Positions 53,541 through 62,433 of a DNA stretch of 64,000 bases are shown here, piece by piece. Source of the DNA: Microbacterium sp. lyk4-40-TSB-66 (GTDB taxonomy: Bacteria; Actinomycetota; Actinomycetes; Actinomycetales; Microbacteriaceae); contig NZ_JARVRW010000007.1 in NCBI RefSeq assembly GCF_030209475.1, positions 1 to 64,000 of the forward strand, in the 5' to 3' direction. The stretch's first letter is position 1; each line of letters begins with the position of its first letter. Both the position numbers and the translations under genes were made by a program. A model generated the notes under the pieces. That model was not told the origin of the DNA and did no database searches. It worked only from the letters and a program-made list of their open reading frames with translations.

Positions 53541-53591
53541 TATCGGCTTGATATCAAAAGTTGACTACCAAACCGATACTTCTGCTAGCGT
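53541..53591 (+). promoter_or_regulatory. Palindromic control region of the binding-protein gene
   Basis: Outer arms TATCGGCTTG (53541-53550) and CAAACCGATA (53569-53578) match 9 of 10, enclosing TCAAAAGTTGAC (53554-53565). TTGACT (53561-53566) and TAGCGT (53586-53591) are possible promoter boxes with a long 19-nt spacer. This is the only AT-rich part of the 265-bp divergent gap and the likely ROK operator. Confidence 0.6.
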
Positions 53592-53674
53592 GAGCCGCGT
53601 CAGAGTGGACCCTTCCTTCGGGACGACCCGCGTCCGCGACGACCCCCGCTGCATCACATTCAAGGAGGAAGTAC

Positions 53675-54724
53675 ATGCGCTCACAGATGAAGTCGCGTTC
53701 CCGTCTCGTTCTCACCGGTGTCGCCGTGCTCGCGTCGGTCGGCCTGCTCGCCGGTTGCACGAGCTCCAACACCGACGCCGAGAACGTCGTCGACCAGGGC
53801 ACCAGCACCGAGGAGAACGCCGCCGCCGGCGACACCGTCACGATCGGCTTCTCCGGCCCCGCCGCCGACCACGGATGGCTCGGAGCCATCAACTCCGGCG
53901 CGCTCGCCGCCGCCGAGAGCTTCCCCGACGTCGACCTGCAGGTCGCCGAGGGCACCAACGACGTCAACGCGCAGATCGCCGCCGTCGAGACCTTCATCAA
54001 CAACGGCGTGGACGCCATCGTTCTGCTCCCCAGTGACGGTGCCGCCCTCACCGAGGTCGCGATCAAGGCGATGGAGGCCGGCATCCCGGTCATCAACGTC
54101 GACCGCGAGTTCTCGAGCCCCTTCGCCGCTCGTTCGACCGTGCTCGGTGACAACTACGGCATGGGCGTCAGCGCCGGCACGTACATCTGCTCGCAGCTCG
54201 AGGGCAACAGCGACGCCGTCGTCGCCGAGATCGCCGGCATCGACTCGCTGCCGCTGACCCAGGACCGCTCGGCGGGCTTCGCCGACGCCCTGTCGGACTG
54301 CGGTCTCGAGGTCGGCCCGCGCGTCGCCGCCGACTTCACCGTGCAGGGCGGCGAGTCGTCCACCTCGCAGCTGCTCTCGGCCAACCCGAAGATCGACGCC
54401 ATCTGGAACCACGACGACGACCAGGGCATCGGCGTGCTCGCCGCCATCACGGCGTCGGGTCGCGACGAGTTCTTCATGGTCGGCGGCGCCGGTAGCCGCA
54501 ACGCCATGGAGGCCATCGAGGCCGGAGACACCCCGCTGCAGGCGACGGTCATCTACCCCTCGACGCAGGCCGCCGACGGCATCGCCCTCGCGCGTCTCAT
54601 CGCCCAGGGCAAGACCGCGGGTGACCTCATCACCCCGAGCGTTCCCAACCGCATCGTGCTCGACGCGCCGGTCGTGACCAAGGACAACGTGGCGTCCTTC
54701 ATCGATCTGTCGTTCGAGTCCTGA
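53675..54724 (+). CDS. Ribose-type sugar-binding lipoprotein
   Basis: Solute-binding protein of 349 residues. The lipoprotein signal ends in LLAGC (Cys near 28). The mature part has the two-lobed periplasmic-binding-protein type I fold: VTIGFSGPAADHGWLGAINS, VDAIVLLPSDGAALTEV, GIPVINVDREF and IDAIWNHDDDQGIGVLAAI. It delivers a monosaccharide-like ligand to the divergently encoded permease/ATPase. AAGGAGG before the ATG is a very strong ribosome site. A hairpin separates it from the oxidoreductase gene. Confidence 0.94.
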   Translation: MRSQMKSRSRLVLTGVAVLASVGLLAGCTSSNTDAENVVDQGTSTEENAAAGDTVTIGFSGPAADHGWLGAINSGALAAAESFPDVDLQVAEGTNDVNAQIAAVETFINNGVDAIVLLPSDGAALTEVAIKAMEAGIPVINVDREFSSPFAARSTVLGDNYGMGVSAGTYICSQLEGNSDAVVAEIAGIDSLPLTQDRSAGFADALSDCGLEVGPRVAADFTVQGGESSTSQLLSANPKIDAIWNHDDDQGIGVLAAITASGRDEFFMVGGAGSRNAMEAIEAGDTPLQATVIYPSTQAADGIALARLIAQGKTAGDLITPSVPNRIVLDAPVVTKDNVASFIDLSFES

Positions 54725-54732
54725 CCCGGTTC

Positions 54733-54761
54733 GGGGCGTCCGCGCTCGTCGCGGGCGCCCC
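54733..54761 (+). terminator. Intercistronic hairpin after binding protein
   Basis: GGGGCGTCCGCG and CGCGGGCGCCCC pair with one mismatch around CTCGT, followed by GTCCTCGTT. As in unit 1, it follows a binding-protein gene and precedes enzyme genes. Confidence 0.7.
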
Positions 54762-54792
54762 GTCCTCGTTCCCCCCACAGAAAGACCTCATC

Positions 54793-56004
54793 GTGACCCA
54801 GCACCTTCGCATCGCCATGATCGGCGCGGGATTCATGGGCGCCGCGCACTCCCAGGGATGGCGCGTCGCTCCCCGCTTCTTCGATCTCCCCCTCGCCCCC
54901 GAGATGAGCGTCCTCGTCGGACGCGACGCCGCCCGCACCCGGGCCGCGTCCGAGACGTGGGGATGGGCCGAGAGCTCGACCGACTGGCGCGAGGTGCTCG
55001 AGCGCGACGACATCGACGTCGTCGACATCGTCACCCCCGGCGACACCCACGCCGAGATCGCCATCGCCGCCCTCGAGGCCGGCAAGCACGTGCTCTGCGA
55101 GAAGCCCCTCGCCAACACCGTCGACGAAGCCCGACGGATGGCGGATGCCGCGGCTGCCGCCGCCGCGAACGGCGTCCGGTCGATGGTGGGCTTCACCTAC
55201 CGCCGCCTCCCCGCGACCACCTTCGCGCGCGACCTCATCGCCGCCGGCCGCCTCGGCGACATCCGCCAGGTGCGCGCCGAGTACCTCCAGGACTGGTTGA
55301 GCGATGCCGAAGCGCCCCTCACGTGGCGTCTGCAGAAGGACCGCGCCGGTTCCGGCGCCCTCGGCGACATCGGCGCCCACGCCGTCGACATCACCGAGTT
55401 CATGACCGGACAGCGCCTCACCCGCGTCGCGGGCGTCCTCGAGACGATCGTCGCCGAACGCCCCGTGCTCGCGGCGTCGTCGGGCCTGTCGGGTTCGGCC
55501 GGCGCCGGACGCGGCGCCGTCACCGTCGACGATCTCGCCCTGTTCACCGGACGCCTGGAGTCCGGTGCCCTCGCCTCGTTCGAGGCGTCCCGCTTCCGCC
55601 TCGGCCGCAAGAACGCCCTGCGCGTCGAGATCGCCGGCTCGCTCGGCTCCCTCTCGTTCGACCTCGAGAGCCCCAACGAACTGCAGTACTACGACGCGAC
55701 CCTCCCCGACACCGAACAGGGCTTCCGCCGCATCCTCGTCACCGAGCCCGGGCACCCCTACGTCGGCGCCTGGTGGCCCACCGGCCACATGCTGGGCTAC
55801 GAGCACGGCTTCTCGCACCAGGCGAAGGACTTCGTCGAGGCGGTCGCCGCGGGCCTCGACCCCCGTCCCTCGTTCGCCGACGGACTCCACGTCCAGGAGG
55901 TGCTGGACGCCGTCGCGCGCAGCTCCGACGCCGACGGCGTCTGGACGGGCGTCGAGTCGCCGTCGGTCGTCGCTTCCGCCGAGCGCGTGCTCGCGGCATC
56001 CTGA
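54793..56004 (+). CDS. Gfo/Idh/MocA-family oxidoreductase
   Basis: A 403-residue NAD(P)-dependent sugar or cyclitol dehydrogenase. The Rossmann domain starts with MIGAGFMGAAHSQGW (about residues 9-23); VVDIVTPGDTHAEIAIAALE, AGKHVLCEKPLAN (with the EKP motif) and the alpha/beta C-terminal domain with GDIGAHAVDITEFMTG (Asp/His catalytic region) follow. Members oxidise or reduce inositols, glucose derivatives or 3-keto-sugars. GTG start 9 nt after AGAAAG. It is followed by a TIM-barrel isomerase 38 nt later, and the pair follows a sugar-binding protein, so it probably acts on the sugar imported by this ABC system. Confidence 0.94.
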   Translation: MTQHLRIAMIGAGFMGAAHSQGWRVAPRFFDLPLAPEMSVLVGRDAARTRAASETWGWAESSTDWREVLERDDIDVVDIVTPGDTHAEIAIAALEAGKHVLCEKPLANTVDEARRMADAAAAAAANGVRSMVGFTYRRLPATTFARDLIAAGRLGDIRQVRAEYLQDWLSDAEAPLTWRLQKDRAGSGALGDIGAHAVDITEFMTGQRLTRVAGVLETIVAERPVLAASSGLSGSAGAGRGAVTVDDLALFTGRLESGALASFEASRFRLGRKNALRVEIAGSLGSLSFDLESPNELQYYDATLPDTEQGFRRILVTEPGHPYVGAWWPTGHMLGYEHGFSHQAKDFVEAVAAGLDPRPSFADGLHVQEVLDAVARSSDADGVWTGVESPSVVASAERVLAAS

Positions 56005-56042
56005 ATCGCATCCCCGACCCGCCCGACGAGAGGACTTCCGCG

Positions 56043-57047
56043 ATGACGCGACCGATCACGCTGTTCACCGGCCAGTGGGCCGACCTGCCCTTCGACGAGG
56101 TCGCGCGCCTCGCCGGCGAATGGGGCTACGACGGCCTCGAGATCGCCTGCTGGGGCGACCACCTCGACCCCTGGCGCTGGGACGACGAGGCCTACGTGCA
56201 GGGCAAGCTCGACGTGCTCGAGCGCAACGGCCTGAAGGTGTGGACCATCTCCAACCACCTCAAGGGCCAGGTCGTCTGCGACGACCCCATCGACCAGCGC
56301 CATCGCGACATCGTGTCGGACCGCGTGTGGGGCGACGGCGACCCCGAGGGCGTGCGCCAGCGCGCCGCCGAAGAACTGAAGAACACCGCGCGCCTGGCAT
56401 CCAAGCTGGGGGTGAAGACCGTCACAGGCTTCACCGGTTCGAGCATCTGGAAGTACGTCGCGATGTTCCCGCCCGCCACCGAGGAGATGGTGGATGCCGG
56501 CTACCAGGACTTCGCGGACCGGTGGAATCCCATCCTCGACGTGTTCGACGAGGTCGGCGTGCGCTTCGCGCACGAGGTGCACCCGTCGGAGATCGCCTAC
56601 GACTACTGGACGACGAAGCGGGCACTGGAGGCCATCGGGCACCGCGAGGCGTTCGGGCTGAACTGGGACCCCTCGCACATGGTGTGGCAGGACATCGACC
56701 CCGTCGCGTTCCTCTGGGACTTCCAGGACAAGATCTTCCACGTGCACTGCAAGGACACCAAGAAGCGCCTCACCAACGGGCGCAACGGCCGCCTGTCGTC
56801 GCACCTGCCGTGGGCGGATCCCCGCCGCGGGTGGGACTTCATCTCCACCGGTCACGGCGACGTGCCGTGGGAGGACGCGTTCCGCATGCTGAACGCCATC
56901 GGCTACGACGGTCCGTTGTCGGTCGAGTGGGAGGATGCGGGGATGGACCGCCTGGTCGGAGCGCCCGAGGCGCTCGGATTCGTGCGGAAGCTGTCGACGT
57001 ACGAGCCCTCCGGGGCGGCGTTCGACGCGGCGTTCAGTCAGCGCTGA
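56043..57047 (+). CDS. Sugar phosphate isomerase/epimerase-like TIM-barrel protein
   Basis: A 334-residue cytoplasmic barrel of the xylose-isomerase-like superfamily, with probable metal ligands in AHEVHPSEIAYD, LNWDPSHMVWQ, HVHCKDTKK and SVEWEDAG. It probably isomerises, epimerises or cleaves the product of the neighbouring oxidoreductase, a frequent pairing in inositol and keto-glycoside pathways; the exact reaction is not known. GAGAGGA upstream of the ATG. Longer frames extending upstream are out of phase with the oxidoreductase and rejected. It is followed by a strong terminator. Confidence 0.92.
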   Translation: MTRPITLFTGQWADLPFDEVARLAGEWGYDGLEIACWGDHLDPWRWDDEAYVQGKLDVLERNGLKVWTISNHLKGQVVCDDPIDQRHRDIVSDRVWGDGDPEGVRQRAAEELKNTARLASKLGVKTVTGFTGSSIWKYVAMFPPATEEMVDAGYQDFADRWNPILDVFDEVGVRFAHEVHPSEIAYDYWTTKRALEAIGHREAFGLNWDPSHMVWQDIDPVAFLWDFQDKIFHVHCKDTKKRLTNGRNGRLSSHLPWADPRRGWDFISTGHGDVPWEDAFRMLNAIGYDGPLSVEWEDAGMDRLVGAPEALGFVRKLSTYEPSGAAFDAAFSQR

Positions 57048-57074
57048 ACGGGGGGCTGCGGAAGCGAGCCACGG

Positions 57075-57105
57075 AAGGGCCGGGTGCGTGGGGCACCCGG
57101 CCCTT
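57075..57105 (+). terminator. Terminator of the ABC/oxidoreductase operon
   Basis: A perfect 13-bp stem, AAGGGCCGGGTGC with GCACCCGGCCCTT, 5-nt loop, then CTGTCTG. The remaining bases to 57247 show nothing further. Confidence 0.88.
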
Positions 57106-57247
57106 CTGTCTGCCCGGCGTCCGGGAGCGGCCGCGCGCCGAACGGCTGAGACCGTACAGGCCGCCGCCGCCCGAACACTGCTCTCGGCGCGCGGCAAGGC
57201 GGGCTCGATCCCGAGACTCCTGCGTTGCGTTCCGCCGCGAGTGCGCG

Positions 57248-58630
57248 TCAGACGCCGAGCCCGCGCAGCACCAGATCGCGCACGCCGGCCGCGGGCACCG
57301 CCTCGACGTCGGGGAGCAGCCCCGGGTCGCTGGTCACCACCATCGGCGCATCCTGGCGCGACGAGGGCAGGCGGCCGTGGGTGCCGCGCACGCAGGAGGG
57401 ATCGAGCGGCACGGTGCTCATCGCGTAGCGCAGCCCCACCTTCTTCTTCACCAGGTTCACGCCGGCCTTCGCCTTGGCCAGTCGGTCGGCGGGGTCGAAG
57501 AACAGCTCGGCGGGGTCGTACCCGGGCTTGCGGTGGATGTCGACACCGCGGGCGTACTCGGGCGCGCGGTCGTCGTCGAGCCAGAAGTAGTAGGTGAACC
57601 ACGCCCCGGGCTCGGCCACCACCACGAGGTCGCCGGAGCGCTCGTGGTCGAGGCCGTACCGGGCCTGAGCCTCGCGGTCGAGCACCTCGTCGACGCCGTC
57701 GAGCGCGGACAGCAGTCCGGCCACGCGCCGCAGGTCGGCGGCATCCGGGACGTAGACGTGGGCCACCTGATGGTCGGCGACGGCGAACGCGCGCGAGGTC
57801 CACGGGTCGAGCTGCTCGCGGCCGTCCTGCACGTAGACCTCGAGCAACCCCTCCCGCCGCAGCGCCCGGTTGACGTCGACCGGGCGCGACGCCTGCTCGA
57901 TGCCGTACTCCGACACCGCGACGACCGTGTAGCCGCGGTCGAGGGCGTCGCCGAGCAGCGGCGCGATGGTGTCGTCGAGCTCGCGGGCGGCGCGCTCGGC
58001 CTCGGCGCCGTTCGGCCCGAAACGCTGCAGGTCGTAGTCGAGGTGCGGCAGGTACGCCATCGCGAGGTCGGGCGCGGGGCCCCACCGCTCGGTGATCATG
58101 CCGCGCGTCGCCTCGGCGAGCCAGGCGCTGCTGCGGATGGTCGCGGTCGGCCCCCAGTACTGGAAGAGCGGGAACTCCCCCAGCGCGCCCACGAGCTGGT
58201 CGTGGAGGGCCGCGGGGCGCACGTAGGCGTCGGGGCTCTTGCGTCCGTCGGCGTGATAGACCGGGCGCGGGGTGACGGTGACATCGGTCGTCGCGCCCAT
58301 CGCGAACCACCAGCCGAGATTGGCGGTGCGCAGCTCCGGACGCGCGCGGCGCGCGGTCTCCCACACTTTCTCTCCCGCGACGAGCTTGTTGTGCTGGCGC
58401 CACAGCAGCGGGTCGCCGAGTCCGCGGAAGTACCAGCCGTTGCCGACGATGCCGTGCTCGCGCGGCGCGAGACCGGTGAGCATCGTCGACTGCACGCTGC
58501 ACGTGACGGCGGGAAGGATCGTGTCGAGCCCCGTCTGACCGCCCTGGCGCCCGAGGGCGCTCAGGCCCGGCATCGCCGCGAGGGCCCGCGGGGTGAGCCC
58601 CACGATGTCGAGGAGGAGGACTTTGCTCAT
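57248..58630 (-). CDS. eboF: Alkaline-phosphatase-family phosphodiesterase, EboF-like
   Basis: A 460-residue metal-dependent phosphodiesterase/nucleotide-pyrophosphatase-like protein without an evident signal peptide. The N-terminal metal Asp8 lies in LLDIVGL; the probable nucleophile is Thr43 in AVTCSVQ; TGLAPREHGIVGNGW, YLPHLDYDLQRFG, VSEYGIEQASRPVD and ADHQVAHVYVP carry the remaining expected metal ligands. The start overlaps the EboE stop (ATGA); much longer in-frame extensions lie inside eboE. Position at the end of the ebo run supports the EboF assignment. The substrate is unknown. Confidence 0.85.
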   Translation of the reverse strand: MSKVLLLDIVGLTPRALAAMPGLSALGRQGGQTGLDTILPAVTCSVQSTMLTGLAPREHGIVGNGWYFRGLGDPLLWRQHNKLVAGEKVWETARRARPELRTANLGWWFAMGATTDVTVTPRPVYHADGRKSPDAYVRPAALHDQLVGALGEFPLFQYWGPTATIRSSAWLAEATRGMITERWGPAPDLAMAYLPHLDYDLQRFGPNGAEAERAARELDDTIAPLLGDALDRGYTVVAVSEYGIEQASRPVDVNRALRREGLLEVYVQDGREQLDPWTSRAFAVADHQVAHVYVPDAADLRRVAGLLSALDGVDEVLDREAQARYGLDHERSGDLVVVAEPGAWFTYYFWLDDDRAPEYARGVDIHRKPGYDPAELFFDPADRLAKAKAGVNLVKKKVGLRYAMSTVPLDPSCVRGTHGRLPSSRQDAPMVVTSDPGLLPDVEAVPAAGVRDLVLRGLGV

Positions 58631-59886
58631 GCGCGGCTCCCGCCGTCGATTGCGGTGCGTGCACCCGGCTGCCGTGCCGAGATCACACGATCGTGTCGAG
58701 GCGACGCGTTGTGCGCGCGCCCGAGGGTGTGCTCTCGAGCCGAACGTGTGCTCTCGGGCGCCTCCGGCAGCGCGTGCGACAGGTGTTCGCGCACCCAGCG
58801 CAGCTCGGCGGCGATGCCGTCGACGAGCGACGCGGGCTGGAGCGACGCGGGCAGCACCGACCACGTGTAGGTCTCGACGTCGAGGTGCGCGTCGTCGCCG
58901 CCCGGGGCCGCCATCACGGCGTCGACGGCCGCGACCAGCACCTCGGTCGTTGCGCGCAGGGGCGCGGCCGGCCGGGCGTGCAGGGGGATGTGCACGTGCA
59001 CCCGCCACGGCTGATCCGCCGGCCAGGACGCCCGCGCGTCGAGGACCTCGGGCAGGTCGTCTGCGGCGTGCGTGCCGCGCGCGGAGCGCACCTGGTGCAC
59101 GTACCGCTCCTCGGCGAAGGGACGGAGCACCGCGACCGAGCGCGGGTCGGCGGGGTCGGGCACTTCGAGGGCCACCGACGCCTGCACCTTCACGACGCGC
59201 ACGCCCGCGGCCGTCGCGGCGGCGACGACGGTGGCGGGGTCCGCGAACGACACGGCGAGGTGGCAGGTGTCGAGACACAGACCCAACCGGCCGTCGGCGA
59301 TGAGCGCGGGTCGCGCGGCGAGCCACGCCACGACGTCGGCGACGTCGTCGAGGATGCAGCCCGGCTCGGGCTCGATACCCACGCGCACGGTGCGGCCGGT
59401 CTCGCGCTGGAGGGTGGCGAGACCCTCGACCAGGCGGGCGAGGTTCTCTTCCGCGGCGCGGGAGGCCGCGGCATCCCACCCCTCCCGCCAGCCCAGCGGC
59501 AGGGTCGAGATGCTGCCCTCGGCACCCTCGGGCAGCAGAGCCGCCAGCGCCCGGGCGCAGTCGAGCGTGTAGGTGAGACGCTCGGCCGTGGTCCAGTCGG
59601 GCCGGTACACCGCGAGCTTGACGACGTCGTCGTGGAATCCGCGGTACGGGAAGGCGTTCACGGTGCGCAGTTCGAGGCCGTTGCGCTCGAGGGCGTCGGC
59701 GAGCGTCTCACGAGCCGCCGGGTCGCCGGCGAGGACGGATGCCACGCCCACCGGCATCCACAGGCCCACACCGAGCCGGTCGAGACCGGCTTCTCGGCGT
59801 ACGGGACCGGCGTGCTCGTCGAGCTGGCGGACGATGCCGGCGAGGTCTTCGGCGGGGTGGACGTTCGTGCAATAAGAGAGGTGCAT
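58627..59886 (-). CDS. eboE: Metabolite-traffic protein EboE (TIM barrel)
   Basis: A 419-residue xylose-isomerase-like barrel. The start MHLSYCTNVHPAEDL is the hallmark of EboE. Metal-site-like residues are found in VRVGIEPEPGCILDD, GLCLDTCHLAVSF, VKVQASVALEV and HVHIPLH, and the last catalytic-domain block is LDVETYTWSVLP. The final 45 residues are a disordered Arg/Ser-rich tail. ebo proteins in Nostoc are needed to move a scytonemin precursor out of the cytoplasm (established), but EboE's reaction is not known. It shares one base with the EboB stop (TGATG). Confidence 0.9.
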   Translation of the reverse strand: MHLSYCTNVHPAEDLAGIVRQLDEHAGPVRREAGLDRLGVGLWMPVGVASVLAGDPAARETLADALERNGLELRTVNAFPYRGFHDDVVKLAVYRPDWTTAERLTYTLDCARALAALLPEGAEGSISTLPLGWREGWDAAASRAAEENLARLVEGLATLQRETGRTVRVGIEPEPGCILDDVADVVAWLAARPALIADGRLGLCLDTCHLAVSFADPATVVAAATAAGVRVVKVQASVALEVPDPADPRSVAVLRPFAEERYVHQVRSARGTHAADDLPEVLDARASWPADQPWRVHVHIPLHARPAAPLRATTEVLVAAVDAVMAAPGGDDAHLDVETYTWSVLPASLQPASLVDGIAAELRWVREHLSHALPEAPESTRSAREHTLGRAHNASPRHDRVISARQPGARTAIDGGSRA

Positions 59887-60815
59887 CAGGCTCCCTGGCG
59901 CGCGGGGCTCTCGTCCGCGACGGCCCGCGAGGGCGCCGGGGTGCGCGAGGCCATGCCGCGCAGCACGGAGTTGCCCTCGAAGAGGTCGGGCCCCTGGCTC
60001 GCCGGGGCGAAGCCCTCGATCGGATCGGTGTTCACGCGGCCGCTCTGCGCGTAGAAGTCACGGGGGTTGCGCCACAGGATGCGGTCGACGTCGTCGTCGC
60101 TGAAGCCCGCGTCGAGCATGGCCAGGCCCGTCTTCGCCGTCTTCAACGGGTCGGAGCGTCCCCAGTCGGCGGCGGAGTTGACGATCACCCGGTCGAGGCC
60201 GATGCGCTGCATGATCGCGACCACGCGCTGCTCGTCCATCTTGGTGTCGGGGTAGATCGAGAAACCCATCCACGCGCCGCTGTCGGCGACGGCGTCCACG
60301 CACGTCTCGTTGAGGTGGTCGACGAGCACGTACTCCATCGGGATGCCGGACTCGGCGACCACGTCGAGCGTGCGCTGCGTGCCGACGGCCTTGTCGCGGT
60401 GCGGGGTGTGCACGAGGACGGGCAGCTCGAACTCCATCCCGAGCGTGAGGTGCTGGCTCAGGATCTCATCCTCTTCGGGGGTCATCGAGTCGTAGCCGGT
60501 CTCGCCGACCGCGACGACGCCGTCCTTCGCGAGGTAGTGGGGCAGCTCGGCCATCACCTCGCGGCAGCGGGGGTCGTTCGCCTCCTTCGGGTTCAGGGCG
60601 ATCGTGCAGTGGTGACGGATGCCGAACTGCGCCGCGCGGAACCTCTCCCACCCGATCAGCGTGTCGAAGTAGTCCAGGAACGACCCGACGCTCGTGCGCG
60701 GCTGCCCGAGCCAGAACGCCGGTTCGACCAGGGCGCGCACGCCCGCGTCGTACATCGCCTCGTAGTCGTCGGTGGTGCGCGCCGTCATGTGGATGTGGGG
60801 ATCGAAGATGCGCAT
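59886..60815 (-). CDS. eboB: TatD-family metal hydrolase, EboB-like
   Basis: A 309-residue amidohydrolase-type barrel. Metal ligands are clear: His7-x-His9 in FDPHIHM, Glu in GETGYDSM, His in LVHTPHRD, His in VDHLNE and Asp in NSAADWG. The EboB branch of TatD proteins fits the operon context; ordinary DNase-type TatD activity is less likely. The ATG at 60815 is chosen because the conserved N-terminus starts here and it follows the EboA stop by one base; an in-frame start at 60854 lies inside the upstream gene. The C-terminal 35 residues are outside the barrel. Confidence 0.88.
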   Translation of the reverse strand: MRIFDPHIHMTARTTDDYEAMYDAGVRALVEPAFWLGQPRTSVGSFLDYFDTLIGWERFRAAQFGIRHHCTIALNPKEANDPRCREVMAELPHYLAKDGVVAVGETGYDSMTPEEDEILSQHLTLGMEFELPVLVHTPHRDKAVGTQRTLDVVAESGIPMEYVLVDHLNETCVDAVADSGAWMGFSIYPDTKMDEQRVVAIMQRIGLDRVIVNSAADWGRSDPLKTAKTGLAMLDAGFSDDDVDRILWRNPRDFYAQSGRVNTDPIEGFAPASQGPDLFEGNSVLRGMASRTPAPSRAVADESPARQGA

Positions 60816-60816
60816 G

Positions 60817-62433
60817 TCAGGCCCTTTCACGAGCGAGCAGGAGGGTGAGGTCATCGGGCACGGCTCGCCCGGCGGCGCGGCGCTCCTCGGCGAAGCGCGC
60901 GGCCATCGCGGCGAGCTCGTCGTCTGCGCGAGCGTCCAGCTCCGCCACGACGGAGAGGGGGATGCCGAGGAACACGCACTTCAGCACGCCGTGACGCCAC
61001 GCGTGGTCGTCGAGGTGGGCCGCGGCGAAGGATCCGAGGGCGGCGGCGACGAGGCGGGTGTCGTTGGCGCGCAGCGCGTCGACGACCAGGTCGACGCCGG
61101 CGTCGCGCCACGCCGGGGCGGGAGCGGTGATCGCGTCCAGCCCCCGCAGCACCCCACGGCGCTCGGCGTCGTCGCCGCGTCGGTACAGAGATGCCGCGAC
61201 GGCGGGGTCGGCACCGCCGTCGGCGAGGGCGGCGACGATCGCGGCGCGCGCCACGTCGTCGGCGGTCGGCGCGAACGGTTCCGCCGAGAGAGGTTCGCGT
61301 CCCACCTCGCGACCGGCCGAGGCGAACAGGCGTGCGGCGCGGGTGGCATCCGTCCGCACGGCGGCGACGGCATCCCGCGTCCACGGGTGGGGGTCGCGGG
61401 CGTGGTCGGCGCAGGGCGAGGGATCAGCGGAGGATGACGCGGGCGCGGCGGATCCTCCGCTGCTCCCCGGTCCTCCGCTCGCCGCGGGGGCGGCGCCGCG
61501 GGAGGAGATCCCCGCGGCGGAGGATGCCACGGCCTCGGTCAGTCCTCCCGTCACCGGATCCCCGCCGCCCGCCGGCCCCGCTACCGCACCGGCCCGCTCC
61601 GCCGCGGCGGCGAGCGCCGCCATGCTCTCGCGCGCGAGGGCCGGGGCCGCGTGCGCGTGCCGGGGCAGTTCGACGGCGACGACGCCGCGGTAGTCGATCT
61701 CGCGGAGCGCGGCGAGGGCGGCATCCAGGTCGAGGACTCCTTCGCCGAAGGGGAGGTGTTCGTGCGCGTGCGGGAGCATGTCGTCGGCCTGCACGTTGCG
61801 GAGAAGGGCGCCCGCAGCCCGCAGCGCGCCGACCACTCCATCGGGTTCGACGACGACGCAGTGCCCCAGGTCGACGGTGACCCCGAGGATGGCGGGGTGC
61901 CCGATGCGGGCGCGCACGGCCAGGGCGTCGGCGACGGTCTCGACGACCATGCCGGGCTCGGGCTCCAGCGCGAGCGTGACGCCGGCCGCGGCGGCCACGG
62001 CGGTGAGCTCGAGCAGGCGTTCGTCGAGCAGCACGCGTGCGGCGTCGATCAAGACGTCGTCGGGCAGGACGCCGCTCCACAGCGACACGCATTCCGCGTC
62101 GAGGATCGCGGCGATCTCGATCGCGCGGCGGAGGAACACCATGCGCGGTTCGGCATTGCGGTCGACGAGCGTCGGACGGTGCTTGCGCACCGGATCGAGC
62201 AGGTAGCGGGTGCCGGTCTCGACGACGACGCGCATGCCCCGGCGGCGGAGGTCGGCGGCCTGCGCCTCGGCCTGGGCGCGCCAGTCGGGGGCGAAGGGGT
62301 CGAGGTGCGGGTGACCGAGGGTGAGGGCGACGGCGGTGTACCCCTCGCCCTGCATCACATCCAGCGCCGCCGGCAGCGGGTGATCGGTGAAACCGTTGGT
62401 GCCGTATCCCCAGCTCCAGGGCACGTCGTTCAT
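60817..62433 (-). CDS. eboA: Fusion: TIM-barrel isomerase-like domain + EboA domain
   Basis: A 538-residue two-domain protein. Residues 1-280 are a sugar-phosphate-isomerase/epimerase-like barrel (WSWGYGTNGFTDHPLP at the start; metal-site-like residues in LALEPEPGM, TVDLGHCV, NVQADDML and VAVELPRH). An Ala/Gly/Ser/Pro-rich linker (about 281-350) leads to an EboA domain (about 350-538: LYRRGDDAERRGVLRGL, ALRANDTRLVAAALGSFAAA, WRHGVLKCVFLGIPLSVVAE and AAGRAVPDDLTLLLA). EboA is a protein of unknown function found in ebo clusters. The start overlaps the EboC stop (ATGA). The fusion hints that the barrel and EboA work in one complex. Confidence 0.87.
   Translation of the reverse strand: MNDVPWSWGYGTNGFTDHPLPAALDVMQGEGYTAVALTLGHPHLDPFAPDWRAQAEAQAADLRRRGMRVVVETGTRYLLDPVRKHRPTLVDRNAEPRMVFLRRAIEIAAILDAECVSLWSGVLPDDVLIDAARVLLDERLLELTAVAAAAGVTLALEPEPGMVVETVADALAVRARIGHPAILGVTVDLGHCVVVEPDGVVGALRAAGALLRNVQADDMLPHAHEHLPFGEGVLDLDAALAALREIDYRGVVAVELPRHAHAAPALARESMAALAAAAERAGAVAGPAGGGDPVTGGLTEAVASSAAGISSRGAAPAASGGPGSSGGSAAPASSSADPSPCADHARDPHPWTRDAVAAVRTDATRAARLFASAGREVGREPLSAEPFAPTADDVARAAIVAALADGGADPAVAASLYRRGDDAERRGVLRGLDAITAPAPAWRDAGVDLVVDALRANDTRLVAAALGSFAAAHLDDHAWRHGVLKCVFLGIPLSVVAELDARADDELAAMAARFAEERRAAGRAVPDDLTLLLARERA

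Noticed and set aside
58631..59479. Longer EboF-like protein extending upstream in frame
   Set aside because: The extension lies inside eboE, is Arg/Pro-rich and precedes the conserved N-terminus MSKVLLLDIVG.
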